A DNA stretch of 64,000 nt from Sphingobium fluviale (lineage in GTDB: Bacteria > Pseudomonadota > Alphaproteobacteria > Sphingomonadales > Sphingomonadaceae), in contig NZ_SBKP01000008.1 of NCBI RefSeq assembly GCF_004122115.1, forward strand, positions 1 to 64,000, read 5' to 3'. Positions 47,880-59,461 of the stretch are shown here, piece after piece (position 1 is the first letter of the stretch; every line of letters starts with the position of its first letter). Both the position numbers and the translations under genes were made by a program. The notes beneath the pieces are model-generated. The model made no database searches and had not been told where the DNA came from. It worked only from the letters and a program-made list of their open reading frames with translations.

Positions 47880-48344
47880 TTCCATTATCTCCACCTCTTT
47901 CTCTCCGCTCGGCAACACTACCCGGCGGACATCGCCTACAGCCGCGCCGCGCAACGCGCGCGCCAGCGGGGCGTCCCAGCCGATCCGCCCTGAGCCTGCA
48001 TCCGTCTCGTCATTGCCGACGATCGTGATCGTGCGACAGGTGTCGTCCTCATCTGCAATCGTGACGGTCGCGCCGAAATAGACGCGGCTCTTGTCTGGCT
48101 GATCCGCCGGGTCGATCACCCGCGCATGCTCCATCTTTTTCGACAGGCGCCTCAACTGCCCGTCAATCTCGCGCATCCGCTTGCGGCCATAGAGATAGTC
48201 GCCATTCTCGCTGCGGTCGCCATTGCCAGCCGCCCAGCTCACAATATCGACGATCCTGGGCCGTTCTTCGCCGAGCAATCGGTCATATTCGGCGCGCAAG
48301 GCAGCGTATCCTTGCGGCGTGATGTAGTTGGTCTTGTCGTTCAT
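47853..48344 (-). CDS. greB: Transcription elongation factor GreB
   Basis: A 163-residue Gre factor. The N-terminal coiled coil carries the segment AAGNGDRSENGDYLYGRKRMREID, where the acidic tip and the YGRKR run are characteristic of GreB rather than GreA. The C-terminal FKBP-like domain starts VYFGATVTIADED. It rescues backtracked RNA polymerase by stimulating transcript cleavage. Confidence 0.92.
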   Translation of the reverse strand: MNDKTNYITPQGYAALRAEYDRLLGEERPRIVDIVSWAAGNGDRSENGDYLYGRKRMREIDGQLRRLSKKMEHARVIDPADQPDKSRVYFGATVTIADEDDTCRTITIVGNDETDAGSGRIGWDAPLARALRGAAVGDVRRVVLPSGEKEVEIMEIGYPACAG

Positions 48345-48357
48345 TCAGGCAGCGGTA

Positions 48358-50421
48358 TCAGCCTGCGCCCGCTTTGCCCAGATAGCGGCTCAACGGCGCG
48401 GCGGGCGAGGCCAGGCCCAGCTTTTGCGCGCGCATCGCATCATAGACTACCGCGTTTTCCAATACGCGCTGCACATAGTTGCGCGTTTCGGAGAAGGGAA
48501 TCGCCTCGATCCAGGCGATCATGTCCGTGCTGCCGGTGCAGGGATTGCCATTGGCGGCGATCCATTTGCTCACATTGCCCGGCCCGGCATTATAGGCGGC
48601 GATGGCGAGCGGATGGCAGCCGTCATAGCGTGTGAGCATCCGCTGGAAATAGCTGCTGCCCAGCCGAATATTATAGCTGGTGTCTGTGGTGAGCGCATCG
48701 AGGCTGTAGGACAGGCCGATCTTGCCCGCGGTTTCCTGTGCGGTGCCGGGCATGAGCTGCATTAGCCCGCGCGCCTTGGCGCTGCTCACCGCAGCCCGGT
48801 CAAACTGGCTTTCCTGCCGGGTGATGGCGTGGATCATCGTCCAGTTTGCTTCATGATCCGAGGGAACAGGGAGACTGGGGAAGCTGGCGAGATTGTAGGC
48901 GCTGGTGCCATCCTTGCGCGCCTTGCGCCCCACCATCACGCCAAGGTCAGGCCTGCCGATGCGCTCTGCCAGATCGATGGCGAGCGCGCGCTCTGCATCC
49001 GTGGTGACATTGGCGGCAATGGCGCGCAGGAAAAAGCTCTGGTCGGTCCATCGTCCCGCAAGGCCCAGCGCACGGGCGGCGCGCACCACCGACCCGGCCT
49101 CGAACGCCGCACGCTCCTTGGCGCTGATCGGCGCAGCGAGCGCAGGGCGCGGGGCAGGAACGGGCTTCCCCAGCCGCTCAAGCGCCAGCTGCCCGTGAAA
49201 CTGGTCGGGATAGGTCGCGGCAAGCTGTAGCAGCCGGTTGCCGTTCGCGCTGTCTCTGGCGGCCAGGGCGGCGCGGCCAGCCCAGTAATAGCCTTTGGAC
49301 ATGGTCTGCGGCGAGCGCGCGGCGCTGGCATAGCGGTTGAACATCGCCATGGCGTCAGAAGGGCGCCCCAGTTTCTCTAACGCCACCGTGCCAGCCAGCC
49401 AGGCGAGGCTGGTATAATCGTCCCGCTCGCCGAGTGGGCGCTCGCTCACGTCCGTGCCCGATGGATAGGCATCGTCGATCCTGCTGGCGATGCTGTAAGC
49501 CAAAGTGCTCTGGCCATCTTGAGCGGCGGCGCGCGCGTGGCTCAGCAGAATCTCATACCATTTCTCGACACTGCTGGGGCGGACTGTGAGGGTGTCCCTG
49601 CCGGCAAGCAGTTCCCGCGCGAGGAGGGCGTTGCCATTGGCGGTCAGCCATTGCGCCTTGTCGGCGATATAGCCCGCATGGCCGCGCGCGTAGGGGTCTG
49701 CCGCCTGCATCAGCGCCGAGGCATCTGCCGCCTTCCGCTGCATCGCGATGCGCGCTGCGACGATGGGCTGCGCGCGTGAGGAGAGATAGGGCAAGGCGCG
49801 CTCCGCAGACGATGCGTTGCGTACCCAAAGCGCGGCATCCGCATGAACATCGTGATCTTCAGCAGACAGCGACGAGGCGAACTGGCCGAGCATTAAGGCT
49901 TCATCCTCAGCGCTCATTGCACCCATGCGCCAAGCGTTGCGTGCAGCAACGCGCGCTTCGCCGCTTCTGCCGATTGCTTCGAGCGCGAGAGCATGACGCG
50001 CGCCGCCGGTCGCGGTGCGCGGTGGGAAGGCGCTGAAGAAGGCGACGACTTCGCTTGCGGGCGTGAGGGGGGTAACGCCACGCTCCGCCAGTCCGCGCAT
50101 CCGGCTTTCCCCCGGCCACCCCGGATGCGCCATGATGAAGCGCGAATAGGCGGAAAAGCCGAGGCCGTCGCTTTGTTGCAGCCGCTTCCATTCATCGACA
50201 TCGGCGAGGATCCCCACGTCCGCCGTCTGGACCGCGCGCGCGCTGGCAGTCGGCCAGTCCGGCGAGCCCTGCGGCAGCGCGGCAGATGCGCCCGGCGGGA
50301 TTGGCTGCACAATTTCCTTGCGTGGTCCACTGATTTGCGCAACTGCGACCGACGCAATCAGCAGCGCACCTGTGGCCATCAGCCGCCGATAGAGTGGGGT
50401 TTGACGCATACTCTGGCTCAT
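48358..50421 (-). CDS. Soluble lytic murein transglycosylase
   Basis: About 687 residues. The N-terminus is a signal peptide (LMATGALLIASVAVA), followed by a long helical superhelix as in Slt70 and a C-terminal lysozyme-like domain with the catalytic E537 in TRQESQFDRAAVSSAKARGL, then LMPGTAQ, IRLGSSYF and AIAAYNAGPGNV. It cleaves peptidoglycan glycan strands forming 1,6-anhydro ends. Start uncertain: 50421, 50409 or 50463 are all possible. It is divergent from dapA. Confidence 0.92.
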   Translation of the reverse strand: MSQSMRQTPLYRRLMATGALLIASVAVAQISGPRKEIVQPIPPGASAALPQGSPDWPTASARAVQTADVGILADVDEWKRLQQSDGLGFSAYSRFIMAHPGWPGESRMRGLAERGVTPLTPASEVVAFFSAFPPRTATGGARHALALEAIGRSGEARVAARNAWRMGAMSAEDEALMLGQFASSLSAEDHDVHADAALWVRNASSAERALPYLSSRAQPIVAARIAMQRKAADASALMQAADPYARGHAGYIADKAQWLTANGNALLARELLAGRDTLTVRPSSVEKWYEILLSHARAAAQDGQSTLAYSIASRIDDAYPSGTDVSERPLGERDDYTSLAWLAGTVALEKLGRPSDAMAMFNRYASAARSPQTMSKGYYWAGRAALAARDSANGNRLLQLAATYPDQFHGQLALERLGKPVPAPRPALAAPISAKERAAFEAGSVVRAARALGLAGRWTDQSFFLRAIAANVTTDAERALAIDLAERIGRPDLGVMVGRKARKDGTSAYNLASFPSLPVPSDHEANWTMIHAITRQESQFDRAAVSSAKARGLMQLMPGTAQETAGKIGLSYSLDALTTDTSYNIRLGSSYFQRMLTRYDGCHPLAIAAYNAGPGNVSKWIAANGNPCTGSTDMIAWIEAIPFSETRNYVQRVLENAVVYDAMRAQKLGLASPAAPLSRYLGKAGAG

Positions 50422-50511
50422 ATTCCGGTTTCTTGCCCGATCTGATTTGTGTGAGTATGGCATGGCGATGATTATGCCGCGATGAACGGCAACTTTGAAG
50501 GAGTTTTTTGC

Positions 50512-51390
50512 ATGTTCTCCGGGTCGATACCGGCACTGGTCACACCCTTCCGGGATGGATCGCTCGATGAAGCGGCATTTCGGGCCTTTGTGGACTGGCA
50601 GATAGCAGAAGGCAGCAGCGCGCTCGTGCCCTGTGGCACCACCGGAGAGAGCGCGACGATGACAGTGGATGAGCACAACCGTGTCATTGCTATCTGTGTC
50701 GAGCAGGCTGCGGGCCGCGTGCCGGTCATCGCGGGCTGCGGCTCCAATGACACACGCATTGCGCTGGAGCATATGTTTGCGGCGCAGGCGGCGGGCGCGG
50801 ACGCTGCGCTGGTGGTGGCGCCTTATTACAACAAGCCCAATCAGGAGGGCGTCTATCAGCATTTTGCCCATCTGGCGCAGCATTGCGATCTGCCGATCAT
50901 CCTCTACAACGTGCCGAGCCGCACGATTACCGATATCGGTGTGCCGGTGCTGCACCGGCTGGCCGAGGACTATCAGACGATCGTCGGGATCAAGGACGCG
51001 ACCGGAAATCTGGGCCGAGTAACGGCACAGCGCCTCGCCTGTGGCACTGATTTCATCCAGCTTTCCGGCAATGACGAGACTGCGCTGGGCTTTAACGCGA
51101 TGGGCGGTGTCGGCTGTATCTCTGTCACTGCAAACGTCGCGCCGCGCCTGTGCGCTGAGTTTCAGGCGGCTTGTGCGGCGGGCGAATGGGGCAGGGCGCT
51201 CGATATTCAGGACAGATTATATCCTCTGCACGATGCGCTGTTCAGCGATTCTTCACCAGGGCCGACTAAATATGCGCTCTCGCGTATTCGCCCGGAGATG
51301 CCAACCGATGTTCGCCTGCCTATTACATGGCCCAGCGCCTCTAGTCAGGCAGCGGTGGACCGCGCGCTGGAAATCGCGGGTCTGGTATAG
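50512..51390 (+). CDS. dapA: 4-hydroxy-tetrahydrodipicolinate synthase
   Basis: A 292-residue class I aldolase-type enzyme that condenses pyruvate and aspartate semialdehyde in lysine and diaminopimelate synthesis. The Schiff-base lysine is K161 ([10 protein letters not shown]); GTTGES and ILYNVPSRT supply the other active-site residues. AAGGAG with a good spacing supports the ATG at 50512. It is followed by smpB, an order common in alphaproteobacteria. Confidence 0.97.
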   Translation: MFSGSIPALVTPFRDGSLDEAAFRAFVDWQIAEGSSALVPCGTTGESATMTVDEHNRVIAICVEQAAGRVPVIAGCGSNDTRIALEHMFAAQAAGADAALVVAPYYNKPNQEGVYQHFAHLAQHCDLPIILYNVPSRTITDIGVPVLHRLAEDYQTIVGIKDATGNLGRVTAQRLACGTDFIQLSGNDETALGFNAMGGVGCISVTANVAPRLCAEFQAACAAGEWGRALDIQDRLYPLHDALFSDSSPGPTKYALSRIRPEMPTDVRLPITWPSASSQAAVDRALEIAGLV

Positions 51391-51433
51391 CGGCGCCCGC
51401 GCCCCCATATCACCCTTAGGAACGCATTACGTC

Positions 51434-51916
51434 ATGGCCCGCCCACGCCCCGAAGCCTTCAAGAAGGTCAAGACGGTCGCCGAGAATCGGCGGGCGCGCT
51501 TTGACTATGCGATCGACGAGGTGTTCGAGGCGGGCATAGTCCTGCAAGGCACCGAGGTGAAATCGCTGCGCTTTGGTGAAGGCTCGATCGCCGAGAGCTA
51601 TGCCGAGGTACGCGACGAGCAGGTGTGGCTGGTCAACAGCAATATCCCCGAATTCAGCCACGGCAACCGCTTCAACCATGAGCCGAAGCGCCCGCGCAAG
51701 CTGCTGTTGCATGATCGGGAAATCGCGAAGCTGCATGGCGCAGTGGCGCGCAAGGGCATGACGCTGGTGCCGCTGTCGATTTATTTTAACGGGCAGGGGC
51801 GCGCCAAGGTCGAGCTCGCGCTCGCCAAGGGCAAGAACGCCGCCGACAAGCGCGAGACGACCAAGGAACGCGAGTGGAAGCGCGAGCAGGGCCGCCTGCT
51901 GAAGGAGCATGGTTGA
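51434..51916 (+). CDS. smpB: SsrA-binding protein
   Basis: A 160-residue SmpB ([70 protein letters not shown]) with the basic C-terminal tail [14 protein letters not shown]. It delivers tmRNA to stalled ribosomes. Its stop overlaps the next start (TGATG). Confidence 0.98.
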   Translation: MARPRPEAFKKVKTVAENRRARFDYAIDEVFEAGIVLQGTEVKSLRFGEGSIAESYAEVRDEQVWLVNSNIPEFSHGNRFNHEPKRPRKLLLHDREIAKLHGAVARKGMTLVPLSIYFNGQGRAKVELALAKGKNAADKRETTKEREWKREQGRLLKEHG

Positions 51917-52461
51917 TGCAGAACCGGCTCACCAGCTGGTGGCATGAGCATGCGCCGCGCAGGGAAACTTTCGAGAACAGCCGCATCCTCGCGCCGATAG
52001 CGCACAGGGTGCTGGCGCCGGAGCTGTGGCGCTTTACCCGGCGCTCGGTGCCGCGTGGAGTGGCGCTGGGCTTGCTCGTCGGCATCTTCCTGATGATTCC
52101 CGGCTTGCAGATTGCGGGTGCGGCGTTTCTGGCGCTCCCGTTCCGGGCGAACATTCCGCTGGCCGCGGCGATGACTTTCTTGAGCAACCCCGCCACCACG
52201 CCGCTCATTCTTTGGGCTTCAGTCTATGTCGGAAATCTGGCGCTGGGGCGCTCCTCAGAAATAGCGCAGTTCATGGCGCTGATGGAGCAGCACGCCAGCA
52301 TGGCGCGCTGGTTCCAGTGGCTGGTATCAGAGGCCGCGCCGGCCATGATATTCGGGCTGGCGTTGATCGCAATTGCTGCGGCTGTCATCGGCTATTTCCT
52401 TGCTGACTGGCTGTGGCAACAGCACCTCTGGCGCAAGTGGAAAGCCCGGCGGGGCGACTGA
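51916..52461 (+). CDS. DUF2062 membrane protein
   Basis: A 181-residue membrane protein of the DUF2062 type with the conserved PRGVALGLLVGIFLMIPGLQ and LSNPATTPLILWASVYVGN, plus a second hydrophobic hairpin near the C-terminus (MIFGLALIAIAAAVIGYFLA). It is translationally coupled to smpB and precedes cckA. No biochemical function is known. Confidence 0.88.
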   Translation: MQNRLTSWWHEHAPRRETFENSRILAPIAHRVLAPELWRFTRRSVPRGVALGLLVGIFLMIPGLQIAGAAFLALPFRANIPLAAAMTFLSNPATTPLILWASVYVGNLALGRSSEIAQFMALMEQHASMARWFQWLVSEAAPAMIFGLALIAIAAAVIGYFLADWLWQQHLWRKWKARRGD

Positions 52462-52563
52462 TTTTTCCCGCATCCCATATATTTCCGCTTCATCCGGCCC
52501 GTGACTTTGCTACTGTGCCGATCCAACATTATCCGCATAAGACGATAAGGACGTAAACCCGCC

Positions 52564-54987
52564 ATGTCTGCGGCGCAGGGAAGCAGTTACAAGCAGGATA
52601 TTCTCGCCCTGACGGCGGAGCCGGACCGGCGCTATGCGTTTCCCGCGCTGTTGATCGGCGCGCTGGTGAGCGCGGCTGTCGTCTTCGTGGCGCTGGGCGA
52701 CTGGATCATCGCCGCCGGGTTTGCAGCAGCGGTGATCGGCTTGGCGGGCCTCGCTTATGCGGTGCGCCCCGCAGAGCCTGCCATCGCCGCCACGCGGGAG
52801 CTTCCGCCGGATTGGTCAATCGTGCGCACGGCGGCGAATGGTGCGGGTATGGGTCTGGCGGTGACGGATCAGGCCGGCAAGCTCGTCTGCGCGAGCGACC
52901 TCTATGGCGAGTGGTTCCCCGGCTGGCCCGCGCCCTCATCGCTGCCGTTTGCGCCAGATCAGATCGTCGCGCTGGTGCAGGCCGGGCGTCTTGCCGCGCG
53001 CGATGGGGAGGGGCGGTGCGACACACTCGCCCACGGCGCGCTCAGGCTGGAGGCGCATATCACACGCACCGGCAGGGCGGACGATTATCTGATCTGGCAT
53101 TTCCAGCCTGTACGCCAATCGAGCGTGGTTGAGGACTTTGGCCGGATGATCTCCGGCGAGGTCGGTGCACAGCTGGGTGACGCCGGGCTAATGGCGGCGA
53201 TTATCGGCTCTGAGGGGCGCATTCGCAGCACTAACGACGCTTTCCTGATGCGCGCGGCCGGGCGCACGGATACGGATCTGACCGGTCGGGGCTTTGCGGA
53301 ATTTTTCCGTCGCGACGATCAGGGCCGTATCTTTTTTCAGCGCGAGGCGACCTCGACTTTGCCGGTCGCGGTGTTCCGCGTTTTGCTGAAGGGCGATCAG
53401 TCTGATGGCCCGGCGATGATCCTGCTGGTCGATCAGCCGGGCGACGCAACATTGGGTGGGTCATCGCTGTCCTATCTGCAAGGTCTGCTGGCGCTGCTAC
53501 CCTTTGGCGTGGCTATGGCGGATCGGGATGGCAGGCTGCTCTTCCTCAACGGCGTGTTCGCCCGTGCGGCGAATGTGGCGGAAGGCCAGCAACCTGCCTA
53601 TCCCGGCGATCTTGTGGTGGCGGAGGATCAGGCGGCGCTGGCCTCGGCGGTGCGGCGTTATGCCGTGGGGCCGCAAATGTCCGGCGACATAGCGGTACGG
53701 CTCCGCAACCAGCCGGAGGAGCCTGTCGCTTTCAGCCTGGCCGGCGTGCGCGGTTTGGGCGAGGCGGCGGTGATCCTGACGCTCAAGGACGACAATGAGG
53801 AGGGCCGCCTCAAGCGGCAGGTGGCACAGGCGACCAAGATGCAGGCGGTGGGCCAGCTCGCGGGCGGTGTGGCGCATGATTTCAACAACATCCTCACCGC
53901 GATCATCGGCCATTGCGATCTGATGCTGATGCGCCATACGCCGGGTGACAGCGACTATGACGACATCCAGCATGTCAAATCCAACTCCAACCGCGCCGCC
54001 AGCCTGACGCGCCAGTTGCTGGCGTTCTCGCGCCAGCAGACTCTGCGCCCGCAGGTGATCCAGCTGCCCGATATCGTGTCCGATGTATCGAGCCTTTTGA
54101 AGCGCCTGATCGGCGAGAATGTGAAGCTGGAGGTGACGCATGGTCGCAACCTTGGCCATGTCCGTGCAGATCCGGGCCAGATCGAGCAGGTGATCGTCAA
54201 CCTCGCAGTGAACGCGCGGGACGCTATGCCCGATGGCGGCACCGTCTCGATCCAGACCTTCGCCGTCACCGCAGCACAGGTACGCGAGCTGCGCTCCACC
54301 GTGCTGCCTGCCGCAGATTATACCGGCCTGCGCGTATCCGATACCGGCACCGGCATCCCGCCTGAAATTCTGCCCAAGATCTTCGAGCCGTTCTTCACCA
54401 CCAAGGAGGTCGGCAAGGGAACCGGGCTGGGGCTTTCGACCGTATATGGCATCGTCAAACAGTCCGGCGGTTATATCTTTGCGGAGTCAGAGCCGGGGCG
54501 CGGCACGAGCTTCACCGTCTATCTGCCGGTTCACGCGGCGAACGCCGAGGAAAAGGAACCCGCCTCGATCAAATCCACCCCACCTGCGCGCAGTGAATGG
54601 GGCACCGGCACGATCTTGCTGGTGGAGGACGAAGATATGGTGCGCGCGGTGGCCGAGCGGGCGCTCACCCGGCAGGGCTACACTGTGCATACAGCGTCTG
54701 ATGGCGAGCAGGGGCTGGAGCGGCTGGCCGAGCTGGGCCATGTCGATCTGCTGATCTCGGATGTGGTAATGCCCAATATGGATGGGCCGGCGATGGTGCG
54801 AGAGGCGCGGGCGATGCGGCCCGATCTGCCGGTTTTGTTCATGTCCGGCTATGCCGAGGAGCAGCTGCGCAAATCCATTGATATGGATAAGGTTTCTTTT
54901 CTGCCCAAGCCCTTTTCCGTGGCGCAGCTTTCCGAAGCAGTGGTAGAATGCTTTTCTCAGGCAGCGCAAAACCGTGCTGAGCCGTAG
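52564..54987 (+). CDS. cckA: Hybrid sensor histidine kinase CckA
   Basis: An 807-residue membrane kinase. Two N-terminal helices (about 23-67) are followed by PAS-like regions, a HisKA domain with H438 in GGVAHDFNNILTAIIGH, the ATPase domain (VNLAVNARDAMPDGG, DTGTGIPPEILPKIFEPFFT) and a receiver with D733 (LLISDVVMPNMDG). This architecture and the dapA-smpB-DUF2062 context match CckA, the kinase that phosphorylates CtrA and CpdR through ChpT to control the alphaproteobacterial cell cycle. The identity of a CckA rather than another hybrid kinase rests on context and HisKA sequence. Confidence 0.88.
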   Translation: MSAAQGSSYKQDILALTAEPDRRYAFPALLIGALVSAAVVFVALGDWIIAAGFAAAVIGLAGLAYAVRPAEPAIAATRELPPDWSIVRTAANGAGMGLAVTDQAGKLVCASDLYGEWFPGWPAPSSLPFAPDQIVALVQAGRLAARDGEGRCDTLAHGALRLEAHITRTGRADDYLIWHFQPVRQSSVVEDFGRMISGEVGAQLGDAGLMAAIIGSEGRIRSTNDAFLMRAAGRTDTDLTGRGFAEFFRRDDQGRIFFQREATSTLPVAVFRVLLKGDQSDGPAMILLVDQPGDATLGGSSLSYLQGLLALLPFGVAMADRDGRLLFLNGVFARAANVAEGQQPAYPGDLVVAEDQAALASAVRRYAVGPQMSGDIAVRLRNQPEEPVAFSLAGVRGLGEAAVILTLKDDNEEGRLKRQVAQATKMQAVGQLAGGVAHDFNNILTAIIGHCDLMLMRHTPGDSDYDDIQHVKSNSNRAASLTRQLLAFSRQQTLRPQVIQLPDIVSDVSSLLKRLIGENVKLEVTHGRNLGHVRADPGQIEQVIVNLAVNARDAMPDGGTVSIQTFAVTAAQVRELRSTVLPAADYTGLRVSDTGTGIPPEILPKIFEPFFTTKEVGKGTGLGLSTVYGIVKQSGGYIFAESEPGRGTSFTVYLPVHAANAEEKEPASIKSTPPARSEWGTGTILLVEDEDMVRAVAERALTRQGYTVHTASDGEQGLERLAELGHVDLLISDVVMPNMDGPAMVREARAMRPDLPVLFMSGYAEEQLRKSIDMDKVSFLPKPFSVAQLSEAVVECFSQAAQNRAEP

Positions 54988-55082
54988 CGCTCGCGCGGCG
55001 GGTTGAGCCGATATAGCTTGCGCAGTGCGAGTGTCTGCGTCAGCATCTGCCGTTAGCCTTTTACGTAACTGACGGTATTTAC

Positions 55083-55472
55083 ATGGCACTATCCGATATT
55101 TCCTCTGTAGCACGCTCTGTCCTTATTGTGGAGGACGAGGCGATGATCGCCATGATGCTGGAGGAATATGTGTCGGCGCTGGGCCATCAGGTGCGCGGCG
55201 TGGCATCCAGCCTTGCCGAAGCGGCGGCGCTGATTGATGCCATCGGCGGCGAGGGCGCAGTCGATCTTGCCATACTCGATTGCCACTTGGGCAGAGAGGA
55301 AGTGTGGCCGGTTGCAGACAGGCTATTGGCGGCAGGTATCACTGTCATCCTCAGCTCAGGCGGCTCGATCTCAACGCTGCCAGAGCGTTTTTCCGCCTGT
55401 CCGATGTTGCAAAAGCCCTACACGATGGCCGCTCTGACGGAAATTCTCACTCATGCGCCTGCCTCTGTGTAA
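55083..55472 (+). CDS. Single-domain response regulator
   Basis: A 129-residue lone receiver domain. Acidic pocket EDE in IVEDEAMIAMML, phosphoacceptor D66 in LAILDCHLG and the late lysine in MLQKPYTMAALTE are present. There is no output domain, so it acts through protein contact or as a phosphate sink. It lies between cckA and recA in the same direction. It resembles FAT-GUY-type or MED-type receivers only loosely; the partner kinase is unknown. Confidence 0.85.
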   Translation: MALSDISSVARSVLIVEDEAMIAMMLEEYVSALGHQVRGVASSLAEAAALIDAIGGEGAVDLAILDCHLGREEVWPVADRLLAAGITVILSSGGSISTLPERFSACPMLQKPYTMAALTEILTHAPASV

Positions 55473-55480
55473 ATTTTTTT

Positions 55481-55495
55481 GTTCCCCTCTTGTTC
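55481..55495 (+). promoter_or_regulatory. LexA (SOS) box upstream of recA
   Basis: GTTC-N7-GTTC (55481-55484 and 55492-55495) exactly fits the direct-repeat SOS box of alphaproteobacteria. It lies 69 bases before the recA ATG, so recA should be repressed by LexA and induced by DNA damage. Confidence 0.85.
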
Positions 55496-55564
55496 ATGGA
55501 GAACAAATAGAATACATAGACCGCATACCCGTAATCCATATTGCACTTGGCAGGAGACAGGCCC

Positions 55565-56641
<1,077 letters not shown>

Positions 56642-56716
56642 GGCTTCGGCGCAATTGTTGAAGCCATGGCGCAGGTGAGATACGCTGGCCCAAGGCGCGG
56701 ACAAGCCGAAATCATG

Positions 56717-56776
56717 TTAGGCGGGGCGGAGGCGAGGGCTGAATTGGCGCTTGTCTCCGCCTTTGCGCTCGCCTAA
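56717..56776. promoter_or_regulatory. Nested inverted repeat just upstream of alaS
   Basis: Outer arms TTAGGCG (56717-56723) and CGCCTAA (56770-56776) and inner arms GGCGGAG (56725-56731) and CTCCGCC (56755-56761) form an extended dyad ending 11 bases before the alaS ATG. It could be a recA terminator, but the T-run is weak, or a control element of alaS. Confidence 0.45.
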
Positions 56777-56787
56777 TCGCTCAGATC

Positions 56788-59457
56788 ATGACATCGACCA
56801 ATGACATCCGCCGCTCCTTCCTCGACTATTTCGCCGGGCAAGGCCACTTTATGGTCCCGTCCGCACCGCTGGTGCCGCATAATGACCCGACCTTGATGTT
56901 CACGAATGCGGGCATGGTGCCGTTCAAGAATGTCTTCACAGGTCTGGAATCGCGGCCCTATAAAACAGCCACCTCCTCGCAGAAATGCGTCCGCGCGGGC
57001 GGCAAGCACAATGATCTCGATAATGTCGGCTATACCGCGCGCCACCACACTTTCTTTGAAATGCTGGGCAATTTCAGTTTCGGCGACTATTTCAAGGAGC
57101 AGGCGATCCATCATGCCTGGACGCTGATCACCCGCGAATGGGGCATCGCGCCCGACCGTCTCACCGTCACCGTCTATCATGACGACGACGAGGCGTTTGG
57201 GCATTGGCGCAAGATCGCGGGTTTGCCGGAAGAGCGGATCATCCGCATCGCGACCTCGGACAATTTCTGGTCGATGGGCGATACCGGCCCGTGCGGTCCC
57301 TGCTCGGAGATTTTCTACGATCACGGCGCGCACATCCCCGGCGGTCCGCCCGGATCACCCGATGAGGATGGCGACCGCTTCGTCGAGATATGGAACCTCG
57401 TGTTCATGCAGTTCGACCAGCAGGCGGACGGCACGCGCATCTCCCTGCCGCGCCCCAGCATCGATACCGGCATGGGGCTGGAGCGTATCGCCGCCGTGAT
57501 GCAGGGGGTGCATGATAATTACGATACTGACACCTTTCGCGCGTTGATTGGCGAGTCAGGTGCACTCACGCATAGTGACACTACCGGCGCGCACAAGGCG
57601 AGCCATCGGGTGATTGCCGATCATCTGCGTTCGTCCGGCTTTCTGATTGCCGATGGCGTGCTGCCTGCCAATGAGGGGCGCGGCTATGTGTTGCGGCGGA
57701 TCATGCGCCGCGCGATGCGCCACGCCCACCTGCTGGGCACCACGGAGCCGTTAATGCACCGCCTTGTCGGCGCCTTGGTGAAGGAGATGGGCGGAGCCTA
57801 CCCCGAACTGCTGCGCGCGCAACCGCTGATCGAGGAAACACTGCTGCGCGAGGAAACGCGCTTCCGCCAGACGCTCGACAAGGGGCTGCGTCTGCTGGAC
57901 GACGCGACGGCGGGGATGGCCACGGGCGATGTGCTGCCGGGTGCCACCGCCTTCCGTCTCTATGACACATTCGGATTCCCCTATGACCTCACCGAGGACG
58001 CCCTGCGCGCCCAAGGCCTCGGCGTGGACCGCGCCGGGTTCGATGCCGCGATGGCCGAGCAGAAGGCCGCCGCCCGCGCCGCGTGGAAGGGATCAGGCGA
58101 GCGCGCCTCGGATGATATCTGGTTCGACATTGCCGAGGAAGCAGGCGCGACCGAGTTTATCGGCTATGGCGCGACCAGTGGCGAGGGTCAGGTGGTCGCT
58201 ATCGTGCGCGAAGGCAAGCGTGTCGACAGCATAGGCGCGGGCGAAGACGCGATCATCGTCACCAACCAGACGCCGTTTTATGGCGAAAGCGGTGGCCAGA
58301 CCGGCGACGCCGGAAGGTTGAGCGGAGCGGACGGCTTTGCCGCCACGGTCAGCGATACGGCCAAGCCGCTAGGCAGGCTTCACGCGCATCAGGTGCATGT
58401 CGAGGCGGGTGCGCTCAGCGTGGGTGCCAGCGTGAACCTTGCGGTCGATAGCGAGCGGAGGGACCGCATCCGTGCCAACCACAGCGCCACACACCTGCTG
58501 CACGCCGCGCTGCGCCACGCACTTGGCCCGCATGTTACGCAGAAGGGCAGCCTTGTCTCGGCAGACCGGCTGCGCTTCGACTTCTCGCACCCGGAAGCGC
58601 TCACGCCTGTGCAGATTGCGCAGATCGAGGCGGAAGTGAATGTGTATATTCGCGCGAATGGCGCAGTGACGACGCGGCTCATGACGCCGGACGATGCCAT
58701 AGCGGCGGGCGCCATGGCGCTGTTTGGCGAGAAATATGGTGACGAGGTGCGCGTGCTCTCGATGGGCGATATGCATGAGGACGTGACAGGTGTGGGCAGC
58801 GCAGGCAGCTATTCAACGGAGCTGTGCGGCGGAACCCATGTGCGCGCGCTCGGCGATATTGCGCTGTTCAAGATCGTCAGCGAAGGCGCGGTGGCAAGCG
58901 GGGTGCGGCGTATCGAGGCGCTCACGGGAGAGGCTGCACGGCTGTGGTTGTCTGATCGGGAAGAAGCGCTGAAATCCGTGGCTGCTATCTTGCGCACCAC
59001 GCCGGAAGATGTGCCCGCCCGCGTCTCTGCGTTGACAGAGCAACTCAAGAACGCCGAGCGTGAACTCGCCGACGCCAAGAAGGCGCTCGCGCTGGGCGGC
59101 GGGGGCGGCACCGCCCCGGCTGGGCCAGAAGATATCGGCGGCGTCGCCTTCCTCGGCCAGATCATCGAGGGGCTGGACCCCAAGGATCTGCGCGGATTGG
59201 TTGACGAGAACAAGCAGCGGCTCGGTTCCGGCATCTCTGCCGTCATTGCCGTGACCGACGGGCGAGCCTCGATCGCAGCGGGGGTGACGGACGATCTCGT
59301 AGGGCGCATCAGCGCAATCGATCTTGTGAGGGCGGGCGTGGAAGCGCTGGGCGGCAAGGGCGGCGGCGGGCGGCCCGATATGGCGCAGGGCGGCGGGCCG
59401 GATGGCGCCAACGCCTCGGCCGCGCTCGATGCTGTGCGCGCGCTGGTTAGAGGGTGA
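56788..59457 (+). CDS. alaS: Alanyl-tRNA synthetase
   Basis: An 889-residue class II synthetase. The catalytic domain starts [18 protein letters not shown] and contains [13 protein letters not shown], the editing domain has H565-x3-H569 ([12 protein letters not shown]) and [11 protein letters not shown], and a C-terminal C-Ala domain with a glycine-rich end ([16 protein letters not shown]). It charges tRNA-Ala and hydrolyses mischarged Ser and Gly. Length is standard. Confidence 0.98.
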   Translation: MTSTNDIRRSFLDYFAGQGHFMVPSAPLVPHNDPTLMFTNAGMVPFKNVFTGLESRPYKTATSSQKCVRAGGKHNDLDNVGYTARHHTFFEMLGNFSFGDYFKEQAIHHAWTLITREWGIAPDRLTVTVYHDDDEAFGHWRKIAGLPEERIIRIATSDNFWSMGDTGPCGPCSEIFYDHGAHIPGGPPGSPDEDGDRFVEIWNLVFMQFDQQADGTRISLPRPSIDTGMGLERIAAVMQGVHDNYDTDTFRALIGESGALTHSDTTGAHKASHRVIADHLRSSGFLIADGVLPANEGRGYVLRRIMRRAMRHAHLLGTTEPLMHRLVGALVKEMGGAYPELLRAQPLIEETLLREETRFRQTLDKGLRLLDDATAGMATGDVLPGATAFRLYDTFGFPYDLTEDALRAQGLGVDRAGFDAAMAEQKAAARAAWKGSGERASDDIWFDIAEEAGATEFIGYGATSGEGQVVAIVREGKRVDSIGAGEDAIIVTNQTPFYGESGGQTGDAGRLSGADGFAATVSDTAKPLGRLHAHQVHVEAGALSVGASVNLAVDSERRDRIRANHSATHLLHAALRHALGPHVTQKGSLVSADRLRFDFSHPEALTPVQIAQIEAEVNVYIRANGAVTTRLMTPDDAIAAGAMALFGEKYGDEVRVLSMGDMHEDVTGVGSAGSYSTELCGGTHVRALGDIALFKIVSEGAVASGVRRIEALTGEAARLWLSDREEALKSVAAILRTTPEDVPARVSALTEQLKNAERELADAKKALALGGGGGTAPAGPEDIGGVAFLGQIIEGLDPKDLRGLVDENKQRLGSGISAVIAVTDGRASIAAGVTDDLVGRISAIDLVRAGVEALGGKGGGGRPDMAQGGGPDGANASAALDAVRALVRG

Positions 59458-59461
59458 AGCG

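Noticed and set aside
56642-56716. Strong recA terminator
   Set aside because: Hairpins exist but none has a proper T-run; only the nested dyad further on is recorded.
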